From positions 1,240,001-1,304,000 of the forward strand of contig JAWKIQ010000001.1 in assembly GCA_041394185.1 (NCBI GenBank): 64,000 bases of DNA. The letters run 5' to 3'. Shown in pieces: positions 20,709 through 29,579 of the stretch. The translations under genes and the position numbers were made by a program. Below the pieces are notes generated by a model, which was not told where the DNA came from, ran no database searches, and saw only the letters and a program-made list of their open reading frames with translations. The first letter of the stretch is position 1. Each line of letters begins with the position of its first letter. The stretch comes from Acidimicrobiales bacterium. GTDB lineage: Bacteria > Actinomycetota > Acidimicrobiia > Acidimicrobiales > Poriferisodalaceae.

Positions 20709-21326
20709 GTGGAGCTGATTTTTGTCCGTCACGGACTTCCCGAACACATCGAAACCGAAGACGGGTCGCCCGCCGACCCACCCCTGGCCGAGCTGGGGCG
20801 CCGTCAGGCCGAGGCCATGGCCGCATGGCTCACGCAGGAACAGATCGATGCCATCTACGTGAGCCCGATGAACAGGGCCCGCGAAACCGCACAGCCGCTG
20901 GAATGGGCGCTGAAGATGGAAGCCATCGTCCGCGACGACCTGGCCGAATTCGACCGGCACCACACTTCCTACATCCCTTCCGATGTGTTGAAGCAGACCG
21001 ACTACGAAGCCTGGCAGCGCCTGATGCAGGGCGGGTACGAGGGCATGGGCGACTCCACCACCTTCCAGGACAAGGTGCTGGCAGAGGTCGCGCGCATCGC
21101 TTCTGACCACAAGGGTCAACGGGTTGCCGTGGTATGCCACGGCGGTGTCATCAACGCCTATCTGAACGACGTGCTCGAGCGTGGCCGCGACCGTTTCATG
21201 TTCTGCAACGTCGACTACACGTCGATCAGCCGGGTGCTGGTGGCGTCGTCTGGTCAGCGCAGCCTGATGTCGATCAACGAGACCGCCCACATCCGGTCGC
21301 TCCCCCACCCCCGCGATTTCAAGTAA
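20709..21326 (+). CDS. Histidine phosphatase (phosphoglycerate mutase superfamily)
   Basis: A 205-aa member with the RHG motif (LIFVRHGLPEH), SPMNRARETAQPL and the second catalytic histidine in VVCHGGVINAYL. Such proteins range from phosphoglycerate mutases to broad-specificity phosphatases; this one lacks features of a true glycolytic mutase, so a phosphatase is more likely. The GTG at 20709 has TAGCCT 8 nt upstream; the longer frame overlaps the divergent pyk gene. A secreted hydrolase follows 3 bp after its stop. Confidence 0.88.
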   Translation: MELIFVRHGLPEHIETEDGSPADPPLAELGRRQAEAMAAWLTQEQIDAIYVSPMNRARETAQPLEWALKMEAIVRDDLAEFDRHHTSYIPSDVLKQTDYEAWQRLMQGGYEGMGDSTTFQDKVLAEVARIASDHKGQRVAVVCHGGVINAYLNDVLERGRDRFMFCNVDYTSISRVLVASSGQRSLMSINETAHIRSLPHPRDFK

Positions 21327-21329
21327 CCC

Positions 21330-22106
21330 ATGAAGCCGTCGAAGCGATGGCTCAGCATTGCGGCCACCATCGGCATCGTGTTCGCGTTCGGGGCGGTGAT
21401 ATGGGTTCGCGTGGCCGATTCGCGCCTGCCCGACCCGATCGGATACCCCGAACTCGACGTCGGCGCTCGGGTGGTGCAATGGGGCGCCAACGACGACAGG
21501 CCGTTGTACCTGCACCTGCTCGGCAGCGATCAGGTGCAGCAGTCGGCTCTGCCCGCCATCTTGTTCGTTCACGGCGCCCGGGGTAATCCGGGCGATTTCC
21601 AGACCCAGGCCCAGGCGTTTGCCGACGCCGGGGGCATTGGCGTGCTGGTCGAGTATTCGACGTTCGCCGAAGGTGCCGACACCGAACGACAGGCTCGAGA
21701 CCTGTTCGACGTGGTGAGCTTCGTACGCAACAACGCCGACGACCTGGGGATAGACCCCAACCGCATCACCGTCGCGGCGGCGTCGGCGGGTGCCAGGGCA
21801 GCGTCCAGGTCGCTGACCGACAACGACGACGCCGGGGTTCGACCCAACTCGTTCGTGTGGTTGAACCCGGCCCTGGGTCTGGTGCGCTGGCCGCCCGACA
21901 CACCCACCGTGCCAACCCTGGTGATGCACGGCGACAGCGATGCCCTTGTCGAGATGGAAGACGTCCTCGATCTGTGCGTGTCGATGGGCGACGACTGCGA
22001 GTACCGCGTCGCCGCCGGTGGTGGTCACGGTTTCTTCAACGAAGACCGCTACCGCGACGAGACCACCGCCGAGTTCGTCTCCTGGGTACTCGCCCTCGGC
22101 GGCTGA
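21330..22106 (+). CDS. Membrane-anchored alpha/beta hydrolase
   Basis: A 258-aa protein whose residues 7-27 form one hydrophobic segment (LSIAATIGIVFAFGAVIW), a signal anchor without a lipobox cysteine. The alpha/beta fold is complete: oxyanion FVHGARGNPGDF, nucleophile elbow AAASAGARAA (AxSxG variant of GxSxG), acid at HGDSDALV and histidine in AAGGGHGFF. It resembles dienelactone-hydrolase or PHB depolymerase-like esterases; the substrate is unknown. It is 3 bp after the histidine phosphatase, so probably co-transcribed. Confidence 0.8.
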   Translation: MKPSKRWLSIAATIGIVFAFGAVIWVRVADSRLPDPIGYPELDVGARVVQWGANDDRPLYLHLLGSDQVQQSALPAILFVHGARGNPGDFQTQAQAFADAGGIGVLVEYSTFAEGADTERQARDLFDVVSFVRNNADDLGIDPNRITVAAASAGARAASRSLTDNDDAGVRPNSFVWLNPALGLVRWPPDTPTVPTLVMHGDSDALVEMEDVLDLCVSMGDDCEYRVAAGGGHGFFNEDRYRDETTAEFVSWVLALGG

Positions 22107-22148
22107 GCCACCCGCTGACCACGCCCTGTGGGAAGTCATGGTCGCGTT

Positions 22149-22574
22149 TCACAGCTTCTCGCCTGGTAGCTCGCACGCCTGCCGGAACCACTCGGAAAGC
22201 TGTTGTTCGTCGAGTTCATCGTCTTCGAGAATGTCCAGGTAGCGGACGCTGGGGTGCTTGGCAGACTTGGGCGGTTCGGGGTCGAGCGATGCGCCGTTGT
22301 GGAAAGCGATCTGGACCTTCTTGGTGAAGCAGCGGAACGAAGCGAACACCGTGTCGGCGTCGGCCCCGTACAACGGCTGGTTCCAACGGACCTTGCGGTA
22401 CACGCCGGGGACTGCGTCGACGATGAGCCGGTCGATGCGTTCGCCGATGTCTCGTTTCCACTCCGGCATGTGCTCGATGTAGAACCGCACCGGCTCCTCG
22501 CCGTCACCCTTGGGAACCTGGGGATTGTCCCCGGACAGCAGTTTCACCTCGGTGGGTCGTTGCCAGGCTGTCAT
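22149..22574 (-). CDS. DUF1801 family protein
   Basis: A 141-aa protein of the DUF1801/YdhG-like fold; characteristic segments are VPGVYRKVRWNQPLYG and FRCFTKKVQIAFHNGASL, ending in a conserved helix. The family has no firm biochemical role. ATG 22574 is chosen for the GGAG Shine-Dalgarno upstream. Two identical palindromes lie 32-79 bp upstream of it (22606-22653), suggesting a regulated promoter. Confidence 0.82.
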   Translation of the reverse strand: MTAWQRPTEVKLLSGDNPQVPKGDGEEPVRFYIEHMPEWKRDIGERIDRLIVDAVPGVYRKVRWNQPLYGADADTVFASFRCFTKKVQIAFHNGASLDPEPPKSAKHPSVRYLDILEDDELDEQQLSEWFRQACELPGEKL

Positions 22575-22605
22575 GACAGAAGCTCCTCGACTGCGTCTCG
22601 CCTCA

Positions 22606-22653
22606 AACACCGGTGTTCACAGGGCGCCAGGCGACGTCTGAACACCGGTGTTC
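22606..22653. promoter_or_regulatory. Two perfect AACACCGGTGTT palindromes, candidate operator
   Basis: AACACCGGTGTT occurs at 22606-22617 and again at 22641-22652, where it extends to the 14-bp GAACACCGGTGTTC. The centres are 35 bp apart, a little over three helical turns. They lie upstream of the DUF1801 gene and downstream of the sirB1-like gene. No regulator gene of known matching specificity is nearby. Confidence 0.6.
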
Positions 22654-22678
22654 GCGAAGGTGCGGGTTGGGCACCTTT

Positions 22679-23470
22679 CTAGTTGAGTCTGGCCCGCAGG
22701 ATGGTGGCTCGCTTCAGCAGGTCGTTCGAGCGGCCGGGGTTGGCCTCGGCAGCCGCCTCCAGAGACGCTGCGGCGCCGGCCAGGTCGCCAGTGTCGGCGG
22801 TGAGGTTCGCCAGCACCAGGTGGTGGCGCACATCGGCGCCCGGGATGGCGCAGGTCATCCGTTCGACGGCCAGCAGCCCCGACCGGTCGTCGGAACCCGA
22901 GTAGATCGCCCGCAGGTTGTTGAGCATCCTCGAAACCACCTGCAGAGGGGGTGCGGGCCGCAGCATCGCAGGAGTAACCCGTCGCCCACCCACGAAGGGC
23001 GACAGCAGTGCCTCGACACCGTCACGGTTCAGCTCGGCGCCCCGGTTGAAAGCGTCGTACCAGAGGCCCGACAGCCGGTCGACCACCAACACGTGGCCTG
23101 GCGAATTGGTCAGCGACAGCTCGAGGCCCACCGAACCGCCCACGTCGGCCATCAGCACAGCGAGAGTTATCGGAATGCCCGTGCGGTTGTCTAGAACCAG
23201 GTCGAGGCGGCTGTTGGCCGGCGAGTAGTACTGGCCGCTATTGCCACGAAACCCCAGCTCGTCGAACAACAACTCGTTGACACCCGCCAGATCGGGTGTC
23301 AGAACCAGACGGGCAATCGAGTCGAGCTGGGCGAGCCGATGGTCGATGTCGACCTCGTCTGGTGCCAGCACTGCCGCCAGCGCCAGGGCGATCTCGGCGA
23401 GCCGCACGTGCTGGCCGTCGGCGGCAGCCTCGACCAGGTTGGCGAAGTGCTCGATGCCCGATTCGTTCAC
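22679..23470 (-). CDS. SirB1-type transglutaminase-like/TPR protein
   Basis: A 263-aa protein of the SirB1 N-terminal family: NSRLDLVLDNRTGIPITLAVL is the diagnostic segment, followed by LSLTNSPGHVLVV. The C-terminal 70 residues look like TPR helices. The transglutaminase cysteine is not kept in the expected place, as is common in this family, so an enzyme activity is doubtful. The GTG start is 9 bp after the glucan phosphorylase stop, so it probably shares its transcript. Confidence 0.83.
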   Translation of the reverse strand: MNESGIEHFANLVEAAADGQHVRLAEIALALAAVLAPDEVDIDHRLAQLDSIARLVLTPDLAGVNELLFDELGFRGNSGQYYSPANSRLDLVLDNRTGIPITLAVLMADVGGSVGLELSLTNSPGHVLVVDRLSGLWYDAFNRGAELNRDGVEALLSPFVGGRRVTPAMLRPAPPLQVVSRMLNNLRAIYSGSDDRSGLLAVERMTCAIPGADVRHHLVLANLTADTGDLAGAAASLEAAAEANPGRSNDLLKRATILRARLN

Positions 23471-23479
23471 GCGTGACGC

Positions 23480-25642
23480 TCAGGAGAACGTCGAGCCGGG
23501 TGTGTACATCGTGTCGCGATAGTCCTCGAGCATACGCAGCGTGGAAAACGCGTACACGCTCGTGGCGATCGATCGGCGCATCACCTGGACCCAGCCGCTG
23601 GGCACACCGTCGGTGCGGTCGAAGAACAGCGGCACCAATTCTTGTGACAACACCCGGTGGATCTCGTCGGCATCGAAGCGGTCTTGGGCGGCACGGGTGC
23701 GGCGCGGCTTGCGGGCGCCGATGTCGAAGCCGTTCTGCAGCGGGCCCGAACCAATGCAGGCCTCGTCCCACCAACCGTCCAGGATCGACGCATTGGGTAC
23801 GCCGTTGGCGGCGGCCTTCATGCCGCTGGTGCCCGACGCCTCCAGCGGCCGCAGCGGGTTGTTCAGCCACACGTCGACGCCTTGCACCAGGGCCCGGCCG
23901 ACCGAGATGTCGTAGTCCTCGATCAGCACCACCTTGCCGGCCAGCTTGGTGCTCTGAGACGCCTGGTACACCTTCGAGATGATCGCCTTGCCCTCCTCGT
24001 CCAGGGGATGGGCCTTGCCTGCGAACACGATCTGCACGGGTCGCTCGTCGTCGCCGACCAGCTGGCTCAGCTTGGCCAGGTCAGACAACACCAGGTCGGC
24101 GCGCTTGTAGGCCGCGAACCGGCGGGCGAAACCGATGATCAGCGAGTTCGGGTCGAGCACGCCGTCGAGGGCGCGAAGCTGCTCTGGGCTTTCGCCATAT
24201 CGCACGTGCTGACGCCGCAGGCGCTCGGTGACGAACTCGCACAGGCGCGTCTTTTGTGCGACGTGGGCGTTCCACAGGTCGGCGTCGGAAACCTGGGCGA
24301 TGGCCTCCCATGTGGACCTGGGCTCGACACCAGCGGCGGGCGCATCCTGGGCTGGGCTCAACGCCAGCGACGTCTGCCCGACCAGTTCGGCGCCAACCGA
24401 GCCGAACACCGCCGCCATCTCGGGACCGAGCCACGACGGCATGTGCACACCGTTGGTGACAGCGCCCACAGGCATGCCCACGACCTCGGCCCAGGTGTCG
24501 TCGGCGGTCTCGCCGTGCAGGATGCTGACGCCGTTGGCCTGGCGCGACAGGCGCAGCGCGAACGCCGTCATGTCGAACACACCGGGATCGTCCTGCGAGT
24601 CGCGACCGAGCTTCAGCAGGGCGTCGATGTCGGCTCCGGTCGCGGCCAGCATTGGTGCCAGCACCTCGGCGACCAGATCGGCACCGAAGCGTTCGTTGCC
24701 GCCGGCAACCGGTGTGTGGATGGTGATGATCGACGAGTCGGCCAGCGACGACGTGGCGGTCTCGAAATCGGCACCGGCGGCCATGGCCTCGACCGTTCGC
24801 TCGACCAACAACATCGCAGAATGGCCCTCGTTCATGTGCCACACGCCAGGCTCGATGCCCAGCGCGCGCAGCACCTTCACTCCGCCGACGCCCAGCACGA
24901 CCTCTTGCTGGAAACGCATCTCGCGGGTGGCGTTGTAGAGCTGGGCGGTGATGGCCCGGTCGGCAGGCTCGTTGGCGTCGATGTCGGTGTCGAGCAACAG
25001 CAGTGGAACCCGACCCACCTCCATCAGCCACACGCCGGCGTGAACCTGTCGACCAGGGAACTCGATGCTGACCGTCAGGGGCTCGCCACCCTGTGCGTCC
25101 AGCACCTGGCGCAGCGGCGCCAGCCGCGGGTCGTACCTGGGATAGGCCTCGACCTGGCGGCCCGAAGGGTCGAGCAGCTGCCTGAAGAAGCCCAGGTGGT
25201 AGAACAGCCCCACTGCCACGAACGGCAGGTCCATGTCGCTGGCTTCCTTGCAGTGGTCGCCCGCAAGGATGCCGAGCCCACCCGAGTACTGGGCGTAGCT
25301 CTCGTGGATGCCGTACTCGGCGCAGAAATACGCCACCGGGTTGTCGCGGCTCATCCCCGGATGGTCTGGCGCCTGGGCGTCCAGGTAGGCATCGAGCTCG
25401 GCGGCAGCCAACGCGACTTCGGCCACGAACGCCTGGTCGGAGGCCAGGGTCTCGAGGTCGGCTTCGACGAGCATCTGCACAGGGCTCATACCGGCATCGA
25501 ACTTGACGGAGTCGATCGAACGGAGCACCCGGCGGATGGTCGGGTTCCACGCCCAGTACATGTTGTGGCACAGACGATCGAGCGCGGCGATGGGCGCGGG
25601 CAACGAGCGGCCTGGCGCGGTGGGGATCGAACGGTAGGTCAT
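23480..25642 (-). CDS. glgP: Alpha-glucan phosphorylase (GT35)
   Basis: Releases glucose 1-phosphate from glycogen or maltodextrin. The 720-aa length and N-terminus (HNMYWAWNPTIRRVL) match the compact alpha-glucan phosphorylase family (TIGR02094), not the longer GlgP. The active site is visible at CAEYGIHESYAQYSGGLGIL and MNEGHSAMLL, and the pyridoxal-phosphate lysine in ASGTSGMKAAANG. A complete reading frame with a normal C-terminus. No glycogen synthase or branching enzyme is in the window. Confidence 0.94.
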   Translation of the reverse strand: MTYRSIPTAPGRSLPAPIAALDRLCHNMYWAWNPTIRRVLRSIDSVKFDAGMSPVQMLVEADLETLASDQAFVAEVALAAAELDAYLDAQAPDHPGMSRDNPVAYFCAEYGIHESYAQYSGGLGILAGDHCKEASDMDLPFVAVGLFYHLGFFRQLLDPSGRQVEAYPRYDPRLAPLRQVLDAQGGEPLTVSIEFPGRQVHAGVWLMEVGRVPLLLLDTDIDANEPADRAITAQLYNATREMRFQQEVVLGVGGVKVLRALGIEPGVWHMNEGHSAMLLVERTVEAMAAGADFETATSSLADSSIITIHTPVAGGNERFGADLVAEVLAPMLAATGADIDALLKLGRDSQDDPGVFDMTAFALRLSRQANGVSILHGETADDTWAEVVGMPVGAVTNGVHMPSWLGPEMAAVFGSVGAELVGQTSLALSPAQDAPAAGVEPRSTWEAIAQVSDADLWNAHVAQKTRLCEFVTERLRRQHVRYGESPEQLRALDGVLDPNSLIIGFARRFAAYKRADLVLSDLAKLSQLVGDDERPVQIVFAGKAHPLDEEGKAIISKVYQASQSTKLAGKVVLIEDYDISVGRALVQGVDVWLNNPLRPLEASGTSGMKAAANGVPNASILDGWWDEACIGSGPLQNGFDIGARKPRRTRAAQDRFDADEIHRVLSQELVPLFFDRTDGVPSGWVQVMRRSIATSVYAFSTLRMLEDYRDTMYTPGSTFS

Positions 25643-25727
25643 CGAGAGGTCGTCCTGACTGTCGGAACAGCAGATCAGTATGCCGAACTCACGTCGGCTT
25701 GGCGGCCCTGTCGATGAGTGATACGGG

Positions 25728-27305
25728 TCAGATGCTGCGACCCGCAGCCTCCCAGTACTCGTCCTTCAACAGCCGCTTGTAGAGCTTGCCCGTCGGATGG
25801 CGCGGCAACTCGGGCCTGAAATCGATGGAGCGGGGGCACTTGACGTCGGCCAGATGCTCGCGGCAATAGGCGATGAGCTCGCGCTCGAGCTCGGGGCCCG
25901 CATCGGCCATGTCGCGGGGTTGCACAACCGCCTTGACCTCTTCACCGAAGTCGTCGTTGGGAATGCCGAACACGGCAGCGTCCATCACCTTGGGGTGCAG
26001 GATCAGCTGATTCTCGGCTTCCTGGGGATAGACGTTGACGCCACCGGTGATGATCATGAACGCCTTGCGGTCGGTCAGGAACAAGAACCCGTCCTCGTTC
26101 ATGTAGCCGACGTCGCCCAGGGTCGACCATTCGGGATGATCGGGATGGCGCGACCCCTTCGTCTTTTCCTTGTCGCCGTGGTACTCGAACGTTCCGCCGC
26201 CCTCGAAGTAGATGGTGCCCGATTCGCCGACAGGCAACTCGGTGCCGTCCTCGTCGCAGATGTGAACGGTGGCGGTCAGCGGCATGCCGACGGTGCCGGG
26301 GTGCTTGAGCCACATCTCGCTGTTGCAGTAGACGAAGCCGTTGCCCTCAGAGCCGGCGTAGTACTCGTGGATGACAGGACCCCACCAAGCGATCAGCTCC
26401 TGCTTGACCTGCACCGGGCATGGCGCAGCAGCGTGGATGGCGACCTTCATCGACGACACGTCGTACTTGCTGCGCACCTCCTCGGGCAGCTTCAGCATGC
26501 GAACGAACATCGTCGGAACCCACTGGCTGTCAGTGGCCCGGTGTTTCTCGATCAGCTTGAGGGCCTCTTCTGCATCGAAGTGCTCCATCACCACGACCTT
26601 GGCGCCCAGGCGCAGCATCGCCAGACAGAACCGCAGCGGTGCAGCGTGATACAGCGGGGCGGGCGACAGGTAGACCGATTCGGCACTGGCGCCGAACAGA
26701 CCGGCCACCAGGGCCTGCACGCCGGGTGCAGTGCCGTAGGCACCCTCGGGCAGCGCGGTCAGGACGCCCTTGGGCTGGCCGGTGGTGCCCGACGAGTAGA
26801 GCATGTCCGACCCCTCAGACTCGTCGTCGATGGGGGTCGTCGGGTAGCCGGCAATGCGATCCTCGAACGATTCGTGGCCCGTGCACGTGCCATCGATCAT
26901 CAGGCGCAGCTGCACGTCTGGGGTCGTCGGCACGATGGCTTCGGCGACATCGCGCTTGTAGTTGGTGGCGATGAACACCTTCGAGTTCGAGTTGTTGACT
27001 ATGTAGGCGGTCTCCTCCTCGTGGAGTCGGCTCGACATCGCCGTGTAATACAGCCCGGCCCTATGAGCGCCGAAACACAACACGAAATACAGCGGATGGT
27101 TCTCGGCCACGAACGCGATGTGATCGCCACGCTGCAAGCCGAGATCGCGGAACATGTGAGCGACCTGGTTCGACTTGGCCTCTAGTTCGCCGTAGGTCAC
27201 CTCTATGCCCGATGGTTCGAGCACGTAGGCAACGCGGTCGGGGCCGGTGGCGGCGTGGATGCCGGGGTGCAGCAGCTGGACTTCTTCTTGCGGCAAATCG
27301 GTCAT
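25728..27305 (-). CDS. Acyl-CoA synthetase (AMP-forming)
   Basis: A 525-aa ANL-superfamily ligase that activates a carboxylic acid to its CoA ester. The AMP-binding loop is YSSGTTGQPKGV; the hinge and C-terminal motif is TDRKAFMIITGGVNVYPQE; the catalytic lysine is in TGKLYKRLL. Substrate not predictable. ATG 27305 is chosen because TAGCTT lies 8 nt upstream and the frame further up overlaps the divergent gene. Stands alone, 85 bp from the glucan phosphorylase start. Confidence 0.92.
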   Translation of the reverse strand: MTDLPQEEVQLLHPGIHAATGPDRVAYVLEPSGIEVTYGELEAKSNQVAHMFRDLGLQRGDHIAFVAENHPLYFVLCFGAHRAGLYYTAMSSRLHEEETAYIVNNSNSKVFIATNYKRDVAEAIVPTTPDVQLRLMIDGTCTGHESFEDRIAGYPTTPIDDESEGSDMLYSSGTTGQPKGVLTALPEGAYGTAPGVQALVAGLFGASAESVYLSPAPLYHAAPLRFCLAMLRLGAKVVVMEHFDAEEALKLIEKHRATDSQWVPTMFVRMLKLPEEVRSKYDVSSMKVAIHAAAPCPVQVKQELIAWWGPVIHEYYAGSEGNGFVYCNSEMWLKHPGTVGMPLTATVHICDEDGTELPVGESGTIYFEGGGTFEYHGDKEKTKGSRHPDHPEWSTLGDVGYMNEDGFLFLTDRKAFMIITGGVNVYPQEAENQLILHPKVMDAAVFGIPNDDFGEEVKAVVQPRDMADAGPELERELIAYCREHLADVKCPRSIDFRPELPRHPTGKLYKRLLKDEYWEAAGRSI

Positions 27306-27313
27306 GACGGCCG

Positions 27314-27361
27314 AAGCTACATCGCGCGCCCACGTGCAACCACAACGAGGTTCGCGATACT
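27314..27361. promoter_or_regulatory. Divergent leaderless promoters, acyl-CoA ligase / cobalamin-binding protein
   Basis: TAGCTT (minus, 27319-27314) lies 8 nt before the ligase ATG. GATACT (plus, 27356-27361) is 6 nt before the GTG at 27368. No Shine-Dalgarno is seen on either side. Confidence 0.5.
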
Positions 27362-27367
27362 GGAACC

Positions 27368-28276
27368 GTGAACTCCGAGAACCTGCGCATCGCCACCTTG
27401 GTGCCTGCGGCCACCGACATCGTGTGTGCTCTGGGGCTCGGTTCCAGCATCGTCGCCGTCTCCCACGAATGTGACCATCCGATGGCCGAGGGACTGGCGG
27501 TGGCGACCAGCTCGAACGTCCCGGCTGCCGGGGTGGGAGGCGAAGCATCCGCCTCCGAAGTCGACGCCGCCGTCAGTGCTGCGGTGGCTGCGGGCCAGGC
27601 CCTTTACGGCGTCGACACCGGCCTGTTGGCGTCGCTGGAGGTCGACTTGGTGGTCAGCCAGACGATCTGCGACGTGTGTGCCGTACGCAGCGATCACTTC
27701 TCGCACGAATTGGGGCCCGATGTGGCCTTCGTCGATCTCAACGCAACGTCGGTCGAGGGGCTCTACGCCGACATCGAGGCCGTAGCTGCGGCCCTCGGCG
27801 TCACCGATCGCGGCGAGGTCCTGAATCGAGCCGTGGCCCAGCGTTTGGCGGCCGTGCGCGGTCGAACCCGCGGTTCGACGCCGTTGCGGGTAGCCACCAT
27901 CGAGTGGACCGATCCGCTCTTCATCGGCGGACACTGGGTACCCGAGATCGTCGAATTGGCCGGCGGGGCGAACTGCCTGGGCAGCGCCGGCACCCCCAGC
28001 CACCGCATCGCAGCCTCAGACCTGCTGGCGGCCGATCCCCAGGTGGTCCTGGTGCTGCCGTGCGGTTTCGACCTGGACGGCGCCCACGAGGAGGCCGCCC
28101 GAATGTCGACCACCAGCCTGGTCGACCTGCCGGCTGAATGTCAGGTGTGGGCCCTCGACGCAAACCGCCTGATGAGCCGCTGCACCCACATCGTTGCCAC
28201 GGCGGTCGAGACGGTTGCCGCGATCCTGTCGGGCGACGAACCCGATGGTGCGTGCGCCCGTAGGATCCTGCGGTGA
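27368..28276 (+). CDS. Cytoplasmic cobalamin-binding/BtuF-like protein
   Basis: A 302-aa periplasmic-binding-like fold of the BtuF/helical-backbone type (IATLVPAATDIVCALGLG, LVVSQTICDVCAV, WTDPLFIGGHWVPEIVELAG), with the last helix TAVETVAAIL. It has no signal peptide or lipobox, so it is not an ordinary transporter receptor; related cytoplasmic proteins are annotated as cobalamin-binding. The ligand is inferred. No transporter gene or cobalamin riboswitch is visible. Its stop overlaps the GDPD start (GTGA). Confidence 0.78.
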   Translation: MNSENLRIATLVPAATDIVCALGLGSSIVAVSHECDHPMAEGLAVATSSNVPAAGVGGEASASEVDAAVSAAVAAGQALYGVDTGLLASLEVDLVVSQTICDVCAVRSDHFSHELGPDVAFVDLNATSVEGLYADIEAVAAALGVTDRGEVLNRAVAQRLAAVRGRTRGSTPLRVATIEWTDPLFIGGHWVPEIVELAGGANCLGSAGTPSHRIAASDLLAADPQVVLVLPCGFDLDGAHEEAARMSTTSLVDLPAECQVWALDANRLMSRCTHIVATAVETVAAILSGDEPDGACARRILR

Positions 28277-29043
28277 GCCTCGCCCATCCGTTCTTGGACC
28301 ATCCGGGGCCCATCGCTTTCGCCCACCGTGGCGGGGCCATCGACCAGCCAGAGAACACCTTGCCGGCATTCCAGAACGCGGTCGATCTCGGCTATCGCTA
28401 TATCGAGACCGATGTCCACGTCACCGCAGATGGGGTTCTGGTGGCGTTCCACGACTCGACCCTCGACCGCGTCACCGACGCGACGGGCAACATCACCGAC
28501 CTCACGTGGGCCGAGGTCAGCCAGGCGCTCGTGGTGGGGCTCGACGGAACAAAGGCTCCGATTCCGCGTCTGGACGAACTGCTCGAGACGTTTCCCGACA
28601 TCAGGTTCAACATCGACCCGAAGCAACACTCGTCGGCCGAACCCCTGATGTCGCTGTTGGCCCGATTCGACTGCCTCGATCGAGTGTGTGTCGGCTCGTT
28701 CAGCGACAGCCGCCTGCAGAGCTTCCGGGCCCGGTTCGGCGATCGGATCTGCCTGGGCCTGGGGCCGCGCAGCATCGCCAAGCTGCGCCTCAGTTCGATG
28801 GTTCGTCGCGCACCGTCACTTCCGGGCCACATCGCACAGGTGCCGCCGACCCAAAAAGGTGTGCCGATCGTCGACGCGAGGTTCGTCGAAACCGCCCATG
28901 CAGCCGGCCTGCAGGTTCACGTGTGGACCATCGACGAGCCCCGGCAGATGCACGAATTGCTCGATCTCGGCGTCGACGGAATCATGACAGACCGGCCCGC
29001 CGAACTACGTCGAGTGTTCATCGAGCGGGGTATCTGGCACTGA
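28273..29043 (+). CDS. Glycerophosphodiester phosphodiesterase
   Basis: Hydrolyses glycerophosphodiesters to glycerol 3-phosphate and an alcohol. The catalytic and metal motifs are present: AHRGGAIDQPENTLPAF (HRG, ENT), ETDVHVTADGVLVAFHD (ExD, HD), and the closing GVDGIMTDRP. Length 256 aa, with no signal peptide, so it acts on deacylated phospholipids in the cytoplasm. The GTG overlaps the previous stop; TAGGAT at 28261-28266 could also give a leaderless transcript. Confidence 0.93.
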   Translation: MSLAHPFLDHPGPIAFAHRGGAIDQPENTLPAFQNAVDLGYRYIETDVHVTADGVLVAFHDSTLDRVTDATGNITDLTWAEVSQALVVGLDGTKAPIPRLDELLETFPDIRFNIDPKQHSSAEPLMSLLARFDCLDRVCVGSFSDSRLQSFRARFGDRICLGLGPRSIAKLRLSSMVRRAPSLPGHIAQVPPTQKGVPIVDARFVETAHAAGLQVHVWTIDEPRQMHELLDLGVDGIMTDRPAELRRVFIERGIWH

Positions 29044-29106
29044 AAGTGGCAAAATCGACCTCTTTGAGTGAATCCCTTCACAAATTCGGTTTGGGTCCAC
29101 CACTTT
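29043..29106. other. Weak inverted repeat before the HU gene
   Basis: AAAGTGG (29043-29049) and CCACTTT (29100-29106) are inverted copies with a 50-nt gap, inside the 129-bp intergenic region before the HU gene. No clear -10/-35 pair could be assigned. Confidence 0.25.
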
Positions 29107-29172
29107 TGCGCCGAAAGCTGTTGTCCTACTGCGTTCGACGAGCCGGAAACCCCGGCAGACCAAGGAGAAACA

Positions 29173-29466
29173 ATGGCCACCAAGGCTGAGATGATCCAGG
29201 CCGTTGCCGATCGTGCCGGCAGCGACAAGAAGACCACCGAGGCAGTTCTGGCTGCCTTCTTCGATCACACCGCGGAGCAGGTCAAGGCCGGCGAGAAGGT
29301 CGCATGGCCCGGTTTCGGTTCGTTCTCGATGGGCGAGCGCGGTGCCCGCAAGGGCCGCAACCCCCAGACCGGCGAAACCATCAAGATCAAGAAGAGCCGC
29401 TCGCTGAAGCTCACCACCAGCGCCCCGATGAAGGAATGGCTCCTGTCGGCCAGGAAGAAGCGCTAG
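29173..29466 (+). CDS. hup: HU-family DNA-binding protein
   Basis: A 97-aa nucleoid protein: helical dimer domain (TKAEMIQAVADRAGSDKKTT), then the DNA-binding arms PGFGSFSMGERGARKGRNPQ with the conserved Pro near the tip, ending in a basic tail (LLSARKKR). It lacks the long Lys/Ala-rich tail of mycobacterial HU. The ATG follows AAGGAG at good spacing, unlike the leaderless genes around it. A strong hairpin follows the stop, so it is probably monocistronic. Confidence 0.95.
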   Translation: MATKAEMIQAVADRAGSDKKTTEAVLAAFFDHTAEQVKAGEKVAWPGFGSFSMGERGARKGRNPQTGETIKIKKSRSLKLTTSAPMKEWLLSARKKR

Positions 29467-29495
29467 TCGCTGCTTCACTGCACGAACCGAACTTG

Positions 29496-29524
29496 ACGGC
29501 TCCGGGTTTCGCACCCGGGGCCGT
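29496..29524 (+). terminator. Intrinsic-like terminator after HU
   Basis: ACGGCTCCGGGT and ACCCGGGGCCGT form a 12-bp stem with one T-G pair and a 5-nt loop (TTCGC), followed by TTCGGATTTTC. The T-run is weak but the stem is very stable. Confidence 0.7.
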
Positions 29525-29579
29525 TTCGGATTTTCGGGCGCCATTCAAGTCGGCATGCCTTGCGGTCGACAGGAACACC

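Noticed and set aside
22640..22653. GAACACCGGTGTTC as an SOS (LexA) box
   Set aside because: The LexA box of Gram-positive type has GAAC-N4-GTTC; this has six bases between the half-sites, and no SOS gene follows.
29496..29524. The hairpin after HU as a repeat-family member
   Set aside because: It shares no sequence with the GCGACAA or AACACCGG palindromes; a simple terminator explains it.
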